Counted from the stretch's first letter, positions 1 to 6,291 are shown. The stretch is DNA of 8,149 nt from an uncultured cyanobacterium (GCA_937121005.1 CAKZKB010000554.1:1-8149); one strand, 5' to 3'. The notes: generated by a model not told the origin, from the sequence alone. Translations and numbers: made by a program.

Positions 1-115
1 ACCGAAATAGTTGAATGGCTCGGTAGCCATTGGACAGCATTTGACAAACGCGGACGCAGGCTTGGGCTTGTTCGCAGGTGGGCTGAATTGCTCTCTCCTC
101 AATGATGGCACACAA
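1..115 (-). other. Unresolved partial reading frame at left edge
   Basis: A minus-strand frame is open from a TAG at 128-130 to the window edge. It reads about 38 residues including IEERAIQPTCEQAQACV and ends near YRAIQLFR. Its codons (GCC, ACC, CGC, ATT) match the neighbouring genes. There is no ATG near the 5' end, and the first plausible start is TTG at 113-115. A TGCTAAAAT sequence (extended -10-like) lies just upstream on the same strand at about 131-139. A competing plus-strand frame is open from base 1 to a TGA at 103-105 (ending RRWAELLSPQ), but it uses rarer codons such as AGG, CTT and ATA. I do not recognise either product. This could be the 5' end of a minus-strand gene, the 3' end of a plus-strand gene, or non-coding. 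Confidence 0.25.
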
Positions 116-141
116 TTGATAATTACACTATTTTAGCATAC

Positions 142-264
142 CTATGGGGACGATCGCACCAAGAGTTGCGGTAAATCGATCGCCTCTACGGTTTCGAGAT
201 CGATCCGTTCCGAAGCGCGATCGATGTCAATTCCGACGATATTGCGATCTCCATCGCCTTTTTG
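142..264 (-). pseudogene. 3' remnant of a DUF2283-family gene
   Basis: The minus-strand frame encodes a ~37-residue tail, DGDRNIVGIDIDRASERI followed by DLETVEAIDLPQL, and stops at TAG 142-144. The pattern 'D.(D/N)..IVGI(D/E)I..AS' is the typical C-terminal half of the small DUF2283 proteins (about 60-80 residues), which are common in cyanobacteria and often lie next to small toxin-like or DUF4258 genes. The N-terminal half, normally containing a 'YD...D.LYI' strand, is missing. Upstream of DGD the frame runs directly into the hairpin repeat at 261-297 and meets a TAG at 298-300 without any ATG. I therefore read it as a truncated, non-functional copy. The family call rests on recognising the motif by eye. 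Confidence 0.5.
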
Positions 265-297
265 GTGGTTCGGGAGCAAGATGCTCCCATTACCAAA
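261..297. repeat. Hairpin repeat (REP/MITE-like), gggagca-aga-tgctccc
   Basis: Nested inverted repeat. Inner arms GGGAGCA (272-278) and TGCTCCC (282-288) flank a 3-base AGA loop. Outer arms TTTGGT (261-266) and ACCAAA (292-297) also pair. Hairpins of the form 'GGGAGCAAGATGCTCCC' are, to my knowledge, dispersed in cyanobacterial genomes, but their copy number in this genome cannot be seen from the window. The element sits exactly where the DUF2283 reading frame loses homology, so its insertion or an associated rearrangement probably removed the 5' half of that gene. Confidence 0.55.
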
Positions 298-384
298 CTA
301 CCCCCCCATTCTAAAACTATTAAATTTTGTCCGTCAACCCCATCCTCATTTATCCTCTAGACAGTAGCACTGTTTTCGACAAAC

Positions 385-414
385 CATCTGTGTCTATCCC
401 ATTTATCTGTGGTT
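385..414. repeat. Degenerate 'ATCTGTG' dispersed repeat
   Basis: The stretch CATCTGTGTCTATCCC followed by ATTTATCTGTGGTT contains two ATCTGTG units in direct orientation 19 bases apart. It resembles the short ATCTGTG/TTATCTGTGGTT repeats found between genes in many bacterial genomes, including cyanobacteria. No reading frame or hairpin covers it. Apart from this, 298-477 shows no gene that I can support. Confidence 0.3.
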
Positions 415-477
415 GCAGCTTTGCACATTTGCGCGTGGCTGGAAATTCGCTAATCTTGGTCAAGTTCGCTACGATAT

Positions 478-506
478 GAGACAGGGGGCTACCGTAATCT
501 TACAAT
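478..506 (+). promoter_or_regulatory. Candidate sigma-70 promoter of the transglutaminase-like gene
   Basis: GAGACA (478-483, 4 of 6 matches to TTGACA) is followed by a 17-base spacer and TACAAT (501-506, 5 of 6 matches to TATAAT). The predicted start of transcription would be near 513. This leaves about 24 bases before the ATG at 537 but only about 9 before the alternative TTG at 522, mildly favouring the ATG. The prediction is by eye only. Confidence 0.35.
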
Positions 507-536
507 AGCTTCACTGTCCCTTTGCTCAATGCGCCC

Positions 537-2183
537 ATGCTTCCCGATCCCCGACGGCACACGATTCGACCCTACGGCGTTTGCGCCCTACACGGCTTGG
601 CGGTTCGCGAGTTCACCCCGATCGCGGTAGACTCGCGGCGGGGCTATTTAGTCGAGATCGATCGCGCCACCAACAACACCCGCATTCTCAACCCCAACCA
701 AACTCGCGACTGGCTGGGGACAACGGGGCTGGCACTGTGGGAGGATACCCTATGGTTGAGTCGCGACGATAGCGTTTACCGTTGCACCTGGGGCAATTGG
801 CAACCCGATCGCTTCGTGAGTTTGCCCTATCCTGCCAATGGCGTGGCAGTATGGGACTCGACGGTTTATGTCACCTGCCAAAAATCGTCTTATATTTGGG
901 TATTTGATGCCCGCACTGGAGACGAAATTACTAAATTTTACGCCCCCGGTGTCGGTGTAGAAAATCTTGCCGTTCGCGATGAAGAACTGTGGGTTTGCGA
1001 TAGCACCGAACAAACGGTTTACTGCATGGATCGGGCTACGGGTCAGGTGCGCTTTAGCATTTTAACACCGTTTGCATCGCCAACGGGATTGACGTTTTAT
1101 CGCGACGAAGACTTGGGCGAAGAGATTCTTTATGTAGCATACTCTGAGGAAGAACCCTACATTCGCGACGACCCCAATTCCGCTCACCCGCACCAACTTT
1201 CTTTTCGCGATCGCACGTTTATTCATCCACTTCATTTCCACTACAACCCCGAACAGCATTACACGCTGTCTAACGGGTATTTAATCGAGATGTCCTACGT
1301 CGAGGAAATCGATGCCCTCGATCCGGTGGATTTGAAGAATTTAGAATGGCGCATTGGCTTACCTTTAGACACGCCTCGCCAAAAAGTAAAGCACGTCGAA
1401 GCCATTGGTTTACCGTTTCGCGAAGAGATCGAAGCAGGACAGCGCGTGGCCGTGTTTTCTTTCGACAAACTCGATCGCCACGAGGCCCATCTTTTTGGTT
1501 GGAAAGCGCTGCTGGAAGTGCGAGGAATTAAATACCACCTCACGCCGAAAGATGTGGAAGGTCGCCCGGAAATGCCGCAAGACTTGCGCGATCGCTATCT
1601 GGTCGATAACGATAATTTAGCCATGGACACCGAAATCGTCCAGCGTAGCGCTCAAAACGCGATCGGTAGCGAAATGAACCTGTTGCGGCAAGTCTTACAA
1701 ATCCGCGACTACGTTTACGATCGCCTCGATTATGGCATTAAACCCCATATCGATCCTCCCGATGAAGTGCTGCGGCGCGGGGTTGGTTCCTGTGGCGAAT
1801 ACGTGGGAGTTCTACTCGCATTGTTGCGCTTGAATGGCATTCCCTGTCGCACGGTGGGGCGCTACAAATGTCCCCCGAAAGCCGAGTATCGTCACATTCC
1901 TTTAGAACCCGATTTTAATCACGTTTGGATGGAGTTTTACATTCCCGGTTTGGGTTGGGTTCCGGTAGAGTCGAATCCCGACGATCTCGATCGCGGCCCC
2001 TATCCAACTCGGTTTTTTATGGGCTTGGCGTGGTATCATATTGAAATCACCAAAGACAACAAATTCGAGGTCTTGCTGCGCGATGGCGAACCCATTCCCA
2101 AAACTGAACTGTCTTTAGGGGATTTGGCTATCAATCACGTCCGCTTCCAAATTTTAGAGGAGTTGCCGCCTGTGGGTAAATAG
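537..2183 (+). CDS. Beta-propeller / transglutaminase-like domain protein
   Basis: Predicted 548-residue cytosolic protein with no signal peptide or membrane segment. The start chosen is the first ATG. A TTG at 522 would add five residues, and neither start has a clear Shine-Dalgarno sequence. Residues ~15-205 carry about five units of 35-45 residues with a 'G(L/V)A(V/L)....LW(V/L)......V(Y/W)..D..TG' pattern, as in NHL/SMP-30-type beta-propeller blades. Residues ~375-485 form a transglutaminase-like core (PF01841 type): an 'IRDYVYDRLDYGI' lead-in, GVGSCGEY with the candidate nucleophile Cys419, DFNHVW with His462, and LGWVPVESNPDD. In the usual 'WVPVDPT' motif the third catalytic residue is Asp; here Glu478 holds that column. 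Bacterial members of this fold can be proteases, amidases or cross-linking enzymes. The substrate here is unknown, and the propeller may supply protein or ligand binding. The gene stands alone, without close same-strand partners. Confidence 0.85.
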   Translation: MLPDPRRHTIRPYGVCALHGLAVREFTPIAVDSRRGYLVEIDRATNNTRILNPNQTRDWLGTTGLALWEDTLWLSRDDSVYRCTWGNWQPDRFVSLPYPANGVAVWDSTVYVTCQKSSYIWVFDARTGDEITKFYAPGVGVENLAVRDEELWVCDSTEQTVYCMDRATGQVRFSILTPFASPTGLTFYRDEDLGEEILYVAYSEEEPYIRDDPNSAHPHQLSFRDRTFIHPLHFHYNPEQHYTLSNGYLIEMSYVEEIDALDPVDLKNLEWRIGLPLDTPRQKVKHVEAIGLPFREEIEAGQRVAVFSFDKLDRHEAHLFGWKALLEVRGIKYHLTPKDVEGRPEMPQDLRDRYLVDNDNLAMDTEIVQRSAQNAIGSEMNLLRQVLQIRDYVYDRLDYGIKPHIDPPDEVLRRGVGSCGEYVGVLLALLRLNGIPCRTVGRYKCPPKAEYRHIPLEPDFNHVWMEFYIPGLGWVPVESNPDDLDRGPYPTRFFMGLAWYHIEITKDNKFEVLLRDGEPIPKTELSLGDLAINHVRFQILEELPPVGK

Positions 2184-2211
2184 CACGACGCTTACGGGTT
2201 TCGATTGTTAT

Positions 2212-2241
2212 TGTAGGGGCGATTCGCGAATCGCCCCTACA
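2212..2241. repeat. Perfect 30-bp palindrome (TGTAGGGGCGATTCG arms)
   Basis: Two 15-base arms, TGTAGGGGCGATTCG and its exact reverse complement, meet with no spacer. The palindrome begins 28 bases after the stop codon of the upstream gene. There is no T-run after it, so a classical intrinsic terminator is not supported, although an RNA hairpin could still protect the 3' end of the mRNA. Palindromes of this 'TAGGGGCGATTCGCGAATCG' type are, to my knowledge, dispersed between genes in many cyanobacteria. Its role here is inferred. Confidence 0.7.
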
Positions 2242-2276
2242 GCAGGGTGGGCATTACCAGCCATACTTCTAGGAAT

Positions 2277-2295
2277 GGGTAAACGCCGTTTACCC
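2277..2295. repeat. Second intergenic hairpin repeat (GGGTAAACG arms)
   Basis: GGGTAAACG (2277-2285) and CGTTTACCC (2287-2295) are perfect 9-base arms around one base. CCTACA follows, echoing the TGTAGG end of the neighbouring palindrome. The element looks like a second dispersed intergenic palindrome and not a terminator, since it has no T-run. Confidence 0.6.
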
Positions 2296-2346
2296 CTACA
2301 TCTAATCTCGATCCGTTCCATTAAGTCTAGACATTGGCACATTCCC

Positions 2347-2388
2347 CCTAAAACCTAAAACCTAATACCTAAAACCTAATACCTAACA
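2347..2388 (+). repeat. Six tandem heptamers CCTAAWA
   Basis: Six exact 7-base units follow each other: CCTAAAA, CCTAAAA, CCTAATA, CCTAAAA, CCTAATA, CCTAACA. This fits the short tandemly repeated repetitive (STRR) heptamers known from heterocystous and other cyanobacteria. The array ends 12 bases before the dacB ATG, so it lies in the 5' leader or promoter. A change in unit number would alter promoter-to-start spacing. Confidence 0.85.
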
Positions 2389-2400
2389 AATCCCTCTTTT

Positions 2401-3717
2401 ATGCCAAAAATATCCTCGATCGCGTTCTTATTTCTACTCGCTGTCATGGCGGGTTGCAGTTCTTCGCCGCCACCCGAGACCGCAGAGAGATCCACCGAAC
2501 CCACTCCCGATACGATCGCCGCTACGCCAACCTCTTCGACCGATCTAATCAGCGATCGCCCCGATCCGACAGTACAGCAACAAGTCGAAAACGCGATCGG
2601 CGAACTGGCGAGTTTGGGGTTCGATCCGAACCGACAAGGGGTGTGGATCCAAACAGACGAGACTCTCCTGGCGAACTATAACGGAACCCTCCCCCTTCCC
2701 GCCGCTTCGGTGACAAAAGTGGCCACTACTCTAGCGGCGTTGCGAGAATTGGGGCCAGACCATCGGTTTGTCACCCGTATTGGCGTTGTCGGAACCATTG
2801 ACAACGGCACAGTCAATGGCGATTTAATTGTTGAAGGGGGCGAAGATCCGTTTTTTATCTGGGAAGAAGCGATCGCGATCGGCAATTTATTAACCGAACT
2901 GGGGATCGAACGGGTGACAGGGGATCTGTTGGTATCGGGGAAGTTTTATATGAACTATAAAGCCGATGCGATCGTCGCTGGCAATTTTTTCAAACAAGGC
3001 ATCGATGCCAGTCTTTGGGATGCGGAAGCCGAGACCCAATACCAAACTTTACCACCGGGAACGCCGCGCCCGCAAGTGGCGATCGCGGGTGAAGTGCGAC
3101 CCATTTCTACACCGCCTGGAGATACCAATTGGCTTATCGCCCACGACTCGTTTCCCGTCGCAGAATTGCTCGAGAAAATGAACCAATATAGCAATAATTA
3201 TATCGCCGATATGCTGGCCAATTCCGTCGGCGGCCCCAATGCAGTCGTACAAAGCGTGGTGGAAGCGACGGGGGTTCCCGCAGCAGAAATTCAACTCAGT
3301 AACGGTTCGGGGTTAGGAGAAGAAAACAAAATTTCGGCTCGCATGGCGGCGGCGATGTGGCTGGCGATCGCGGATCTCTTACAAGAGTATAACATGACGG
3401 TTGCCGATGTATTTGCTGTGGTTGGCGAAGATGAAGGCATTTTAGAAGCCCGTCCCCTGCCCAATTTTTTAGTAACAAAATCGGGCAGTCTCAATTCGGT
3501 AGCCACCATTTCCGGCGGTTTGCCCACCCAGGAACGGGATATTATTTGGTTTGGGATGATGAATTATGGTAACGATACGGGAACCTTGCGAGTGCAACAA
3601 GAAGCCCTCTTGGGGCGTTTTCTCAGCCAGTGGGGAACGGTTTCGGCTTCGCCCGCCCCATTGAAGTCCACTGCTTCTCGGGTAGGGTTAACTTCGCAAA
3701 GCCAAATATTAGAATAA
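2401..3717 (+). CDS. dacB: D-alanyl-D-alanine carboxypeptidase/endopeptidase, family S13 (DacB/PBP4-like) lipoprotein
   Basis: 438-residue penicillin-binding protein expected to trim the terminal D-Ala of peptidoglycan stem peptides and/or cut cross-links in the periplasm. The N-terminus is a lipoprotein signal: a hydrophobic segment (residues ~6-17) and lipobox VMAGC, with Cys19 as the lipidation site. A Ser/Pro/Thr-rich linker follows to residue ~55. Catalytic motifs are SxxK at Ser103-Lys106 (ASVTKV), SxN at Ser264-Asn266 (YSNNYIADML) and a KTG-box variant Lys360-Ser361-Gly362. NGSGL at 301-305 is also typical of the family. The distance from SxxK to SxN is about 160 residues, shorter than in E. 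coli DacB, so the inserted domains are reduced. The Lys-Ser-Gly box is a conservative change from Lys-Thr-Gly. No clear Shine-Dalgarno sequence precedes the ATG. The gene ends 11 bases before the sbcD-like gene. Confidence 0.88.
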   Translation: MPKISSIAFLFLLAVMAGCSSSPPPETAERSTEPTPDTIAATPTSSTDLISDRPDPTVQQQVENAIGELASLGFDPNRQGVWIQTDETLLANYNGTLPLPAASVTKVATTLAALRELGPDHRFVTRIGVVGTIDNGTVNGDLIVEGGEDPFFIWEEAIAIGNLLTELGIERVTGDLLVSGKFYMNYKADAIVAGNFFKQGIDASLWDAEAETQYQTLPPGTPRPQVAIAGEVRPISTPPGDTNWLIAHDSFPVAELLEKMNQYSNNYIADMLANSVGGPNAVVQSVVEATGVPAAEIQLSNGSGLGEENKISARMAAAMWLAIADLLQEYNMTVADVFAVVGEDEGILEARPLPNFLVTKSGSLNSVATISGGLPTQERDIIWFGMMNYGNDTGTLRVQQEALLGRFLSQWGTVSASPAPLKSTASRVGLTSQSQILE

Positions 3718-3728
3718 ATTCGATCGCC

Positions 3729-5015
3729 ATGCTCAAAATTCTCCACCTCTCCGACATCCATTTAGGCAGCAGTTTTGCACACGGGCAAATCAACCCCGCC
3801 ACCGGACTTAATACTCGCTTAGAGGACTTTACCGCTACCCTAAAACGCTGCATTGATGCTGCCATTGCTACGCCTGTAGACTTGGTACTGTTCGGCGGCG
3901 ATGCGTTTCCAGATGCCCGCCCTGCCCCCAACGTTCAAGAAGCCTTTGCTGCCCAATTTCGGCGGTTAGTGGATGCGGATATTCCCACTGTATTATTAGT
4001 TGGAAATCACGACCAACACGCCCAAGGACAAGGGGGGGCAAGTTTGTGTATTTATCGGACGTTGGGGGTTCCGGGATTTGGGGTCGGCGATCGCTTGCAT
4101 ACCCACCGCTTAGAGACAAAAAACGGCCCCGTACAGGTGATTACTTTGCCCTGGGTGACGCGATCGACCCTGCTAACTCGTCCGGAAACTGAAGGCATTT
4201 CTTTAGAGGAAGTGAACCGCTTGTTAGTGGATAAATTGCGCGTAGCTTTAGAAGGGGAAGTTCGCAATTTGGATCCGGACGTGCCGACAGTGTTACTCGC
4301 CCATTTAATGGCCGATCGCGCCCAATTTGGAGCCGAACGCTATCTCGCTGTCAGTAAAGGGTTTTCGATTCCTGTCTCCTTGTTGGTGCGTCCCGAGTTC
4401 GATTACGTGGCGTTGGGGCACGTGCACCGCCATCAAAATCTGAACCCCAGTAACGATCCGCCTGTGGTGTATCCGGGCAGCATCGAACGGGTGGATTTTA
4501 GCGAAGAAAAAGAGGAAAAAGGTTACATTGTCGTCGAGTTAGAACGGGGTAGCTGTCAGTGGGAGTTTTGCCCTCTGCCAACGCGATCGTTTGTCACCAT
4601 TCGCCTGGATGTTTCCGAAGCTGAAGATCCCCAAGCAGAAATTGCCAAGGCGATCGCCAAGAAAAAGATTACCGATGCAGTGGTACGCTTGGAATACAAA
4701 CTGCGATCGGAACAACTCGATCGCATTGAGACGGCGACATTGCAGCAGTTACTCGAAACCGCCCACAGCTACACCATTCGCCCGGAATTAGTCAGCCAAC
4801 TTGCCCGCCCGCGAATGCCAGAATTGGGGGCAGATTGCAGTTTAGATCCTCTAGAAGCCCTCAGTGCCTATTTAGACAATCGCGACGATCTAAAACAGAT
4901 GAAAGAGGATTTAATTGCAGCGACGGAAAGTTTGCTATCCGAAGAGGAATGGGAGTGGCAACCGACAGCGACAGCCGTTTCTACCCACGACGATCGTCAG
5001 TTAAAGTTGTTGTAA
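3729..5015 (+). CDS. sbcD: SbcD/Mre11-type DNA repair nuclease (calcineurin-like phosphoesterase)
   Basis: 428-residue two-metal phosphoesterase resembling the nuclease subunit of the SbcCD (Mre11-Rad50) complex, which processes DNA ends and hairpins. Metal-binding motifs appear in order: Asp9-x-His11 (LSDIHLG), GGD with Asp58, GNHD with Asn93-His94, His192 (LLAHLMADRAQFG) and GHVH with His231 and His233. YPGSIERVDF (248-257) matches the capping region after the nuclease core. Residues ~285-428 are the less conserved C-terminal part, rich in Glu and Lys. The ATG at 3729 was chosen because MLKILHLSDIHLG is the standard family N-terminus. An upstream in-frame ATG at 3630 would add 33 unrelated residues that overlap dacB. 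No sbcC ATPase gene is adjacent. The 11-base spacing suggests co-transcription with dacB. A more general Mre11-like exonuclease role cannot be excluded. Confidence 0.85.
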   Translation: MLKILHLSDIHLGSSFAHGQINPATGLNTRLEDFTATLKRCIDAAIATPVDLVLFGGDAFPDARPAPNVQEAFAAQFRRLVDADIPTVLLVGNHDQHAQGQGGASLCIYRTLGVPGFGVGDRLHTHRLETKNGPVQVITLPWVTRSTLLTRPETEGISLEEVNRLLVDKLRVALEGEVRNLDPDVPTVLLAHLMADRAQFGAERYLAVSKGFSIPVSLLVRPEFDYVALGHVHRHQNLNPSNDPPVVYPGSIERVDFSEEKEEKGYIVVELERGSCQWEFCPLPTRSFVTIRLDVSEAEDPQAEIAKAIAKKKITDAVVRLEYKLRSEQLDRIETATLQQLLETAHSYTIRPELVSQLARPRMPELGADCSLDPLEALSAYLDNRDDLKQMKEDLIAATESLLSEEEWEWQPTATAVSTHDDRQLKLL

Positions 5016-5032
5016 GCATTCAGGTGGTACAC

Positions 5033-5097
5033 AGAAACCCGGTTTTGGAGGGGAGAAACTCGAATTTTGTCCGGCTATAGCGAGAAACCGGGTTTCT
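5033..5097. repeat. Inverted repeat with AGAAACCCGGTTT arms
   Basis: AGAAACCCGGTTT (5033-5045) and its exact reverse complement AAACCGGGTTTCT (5085-5097) form 13-base arms around a 39-base loop. Each arm is itself partly palindromic (AAACCCGGTTT, AAACCGGGTTT). It starts 17 bases after the sbcD stop, so it could fold in the 3' end of that transcript, but no T-run follows. AGAAACCCGGTTTCT-like repeats are, to my knowledge, widespread in cyanobacterial intergenic DNA. Confidence 0.6.
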
Positions 5098-5144
5098 ACA
5101 CCCGATTCGGATCTGTTAGAATATTTATGGGATTCGTATGGGCG

Positions 5145-5199
5145 AGGCATTCGCACAAGAACATGAAGATTTCGCAGACAACTCAGTTGGCGAATGCCT
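5145..5199. repeat. Inverted repeat with AGGCATTCGC arms
   Basis: AGGCATTCGC (5145-5154) and GCGAATGCCT (5190-5199) are perfect 10-base inverted arms around 35 bases. The right arm overlaps by two bases with the left end of the MITE-like element at 5198. It may be part of the same compound element. It has no coding potential. Confidence 0.5.
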
Positions 5200-5305
5200 A
5201 GTACAGCTTGGCGGAAGTAGGCTTACCATTGCGAAATGTACGTTGTCGCTACACTGCGAGCTAGTACATTGAGATAGTTGGCTTATTTATGCCACCCTGT
5301 ACTAG
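5198..5305. mobile_element. 108-bp MITE-like element with imperfect terminal inverted repeats
   Basis: The left end reads CTAGTACAGCTTGGCGGAAG then TAGGCTTACCA. The reverse complement of the right end reads CTAGTACAGGGTGGCATAAA then TAAGCCA, so about 20 of the first 25 bases match. A second, internal inverted repeat pairs AATGTAC (5235-5241) with GTACATT (5264-5270), and CTAGTACA recurs internally at 5261. If the ends are taken as TAGTACA/TGTACTA, GCC flanks both sides, a possible but weak 3-bp target duplication. There is no transposase frame, so it would be non-autonomous. Identification as a MITE is inference from structure. Confidence 0.45.
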
Positions 5306-5321
5306 CCCTCTTTAAGGTGCA

Positions 5322-5804
5322 TCACATTGTATCATTGGTAGGTAAGTAATCGGAATCAAGTGTCTCCTCTTGCGAAAATGGCGATGTTTCTGGGAAGCGA
5401 TCGATACTCATTCCCGTTTCGTCAGCCGCTAATTCTCGGGCATCTTGATAAGACTCATCAAACATTTCTATAAAATAGCGATACAAACTCGGGCTGTCTT
5501 TCAATAGTTTTTGCAGTCGCTTCCGATGTTCGCGAATTGTGTATTTCCAGCTATTGGTTCGTTTTTGAGGTTGATATTTATACTTTAGTAAGTGCATGAG
5601 GAGGACTCGCAGATTGCTTGTCAGTGCGTGTTTCTCGCTTCTTCCCATGGTTTCGATTTCTTCAGCCAAATTGTCGATATCGAGTTCGTGGAATTTGCCA
5701 TCGCGCAACAATTTTGATGTAGTTTCGATCCACAGGTAAAAGTCGCGATCGTACAGCGTCGCCAAGTCGATCGCGTTTTGAGGTGTATCGGTGGAAGATT
5801 TCAT
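5322..5804 (-). CDS. DUF29 family protein, copy 1 (last gene of the array)
   Basis: 160-residue protein of the DUF29 family (PF01724), a mostly helical family of unknown function that is abundant in cyanobacteria. The family hallmark LYDRDFYLWIETTSKLLRDG is near the N-terminus, followed by ELDIDNLAEEIETMGRSEK, the basic LLKYKYQPQKRTNSWKYT segment, IREHRKR and a SPFSQEETLDSDYLP tail. There is no signal peptide or membrane helix. Two ATGs lie in tandem (5807, 5804); the second is 6 bases from an AGGAG and is preferred. The upstream copy stops 9 bases before. It has a unique C-terminal extension, TNDTM, where the other copies end after LPV, LPA or LPPEE. Mid-region features (IREHR, AADETGM) ally it with copy 3, while LAEEIETMG allies it with copy 2. 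Confidence 0.85.
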   Translation of the reverse strand: MKSSTDTPQNAIDLATLYDRDFYLWIETTSKLLRDGKFHELDIDNLAEEIETMGRSEKHALTSNLRVLLMHLLKYKYQPQKRTNSWKYTIREHRKRLQKLLKDSPSLYRYFIEMFDESYQDARELAADETGMSIDRFPETSPFSQEETLDSDYLPTNDTM

Positions 5805-5810
5805 CATTAA

Positions 5811-5815
5811 CTCCT
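5811..5815 (-). promoter_or_regulatory. Ribosome binding site fused to a stop codon (copy 2/copy 1 junction)
   Basis: On the minus strand the sequence is TAGGAGTTAATGATG. The TAG stop of copy 2 (5816-5814) overlaps the AGGAG Shine-Dalgarno sequence (5815-5811) for copy 1. Ribosomes ending copy 2 would sit on the initiation region of copy 1, which suggests translational coupling. Confidence 0.7.
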
Positions 5816-6284
5816 ATACGGGTAAATAATCGCTATCTAAGGTTTCCTCAAGGGAAAATGGAGAACTTACCGGGAAGCGATCGCGATCGACTCCCATTTC
5901 GATCGCTGCTAGATTTCGCGCTTCTCGATAGCATTCTGCAAACACAGTCTCGAAGTATCGGCGCAGACTCGGACTTTCTTGAAATGCTTTTCGCAGTCGC
6001 TTCCGATGTTCGTAAATGGTATATTGCCAGCTATTCGTTCGTTTTTCGGGCTGATATTTATATTTTAACAAGTGCGTGAGGAGAATTTCTAGATTGCTCG
6101 CGATCGCCCGTTTTTCACTTCTTCCCATCGTTTCGATTTCTTCTGCGAGATTGTCGATATCGAGTTCGTGTAATTTGCCATCGCGCAACAATTTCGATGT
6201 GGTTTCTATCCACAGGTAAAAGTCGCGATCGTACAGTGTCGCCAAGTCGATCGCGTTTTGAGGTGTATCGGTGGGAGATTTCAT
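5814..6284 (-). CDS. DUF29 family protein, copy 2
   Basis: 156-residue DUF29 protein of unknown function, third in transcription order. It contains LYDRDFYLWIETTSKLLRDG, ELDIDNLAEEIETMGRSEK, PEKRTNSWQYTIYEHRKR and SPFSLEETLDSDYLPV. ATGs are in tandem at 6287 and 6284; the second has the better distance to AGGAG. It is the most divergent copy in the middle (RKAFQESPSLRRYFETVFAE). It pairs with copy 4 in PEKRTNSW, YEHR and RDRFPV, but with copy 1 in LAEEIETMG. Its first ~100 coding bases differ from copy 1 at only about five positions. No catalytic motif is recognised. Confidence 0.85.
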   Translation of the reverse strand: MKSPTDTPQNAIDLATLYDRDFYLWIETTSKLLRDGKLHELDIDNLAEEIETMGRSEKRAIASNLEILLTHLLKYKYQPEKRTNSWQYTIYEHRKRLRKAFQESPSLRRYFETVFAECYREARNLAAIEMGVDRDRFPVSSPFSLEETLDSDYLPV

Positions 6285-6291
6285 CATTAAA

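Noticed and set aside
2212..2241. Intrinsic transcription terminator after the transglutaminase-like gene
   Set aside because: The palindrome has no loop and no T-run downstream, and its sequence matches the type of palindrome dispersed in cyanobacteria.
2347..2388. CRISPR array
   Set aside because: The units are 7 bp with no spacers, and no cas genes are nearby. It is a simple tandem heptamer repeat.
3630..3728. N-terminal extension of the sbcD-like gene
   Set aside because: The 33 extra residues lie inside the dacB coding region in another frame. MLKILHLSDIHLG at 3729 is the normal family start and leaves an 11-bp gap to dacB.
5783..6079. Antisense plus-strand frame of 98 residues inside the DUF29 array (similar frames recur at 6297-6503, 6589-6789 and 7068-7319)
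   Set aside because: They recur because the four genes repeat, and read as the complement of conserved DUF29 codons. Their sequences resemble no protein family and they lack ribosome binding sites.
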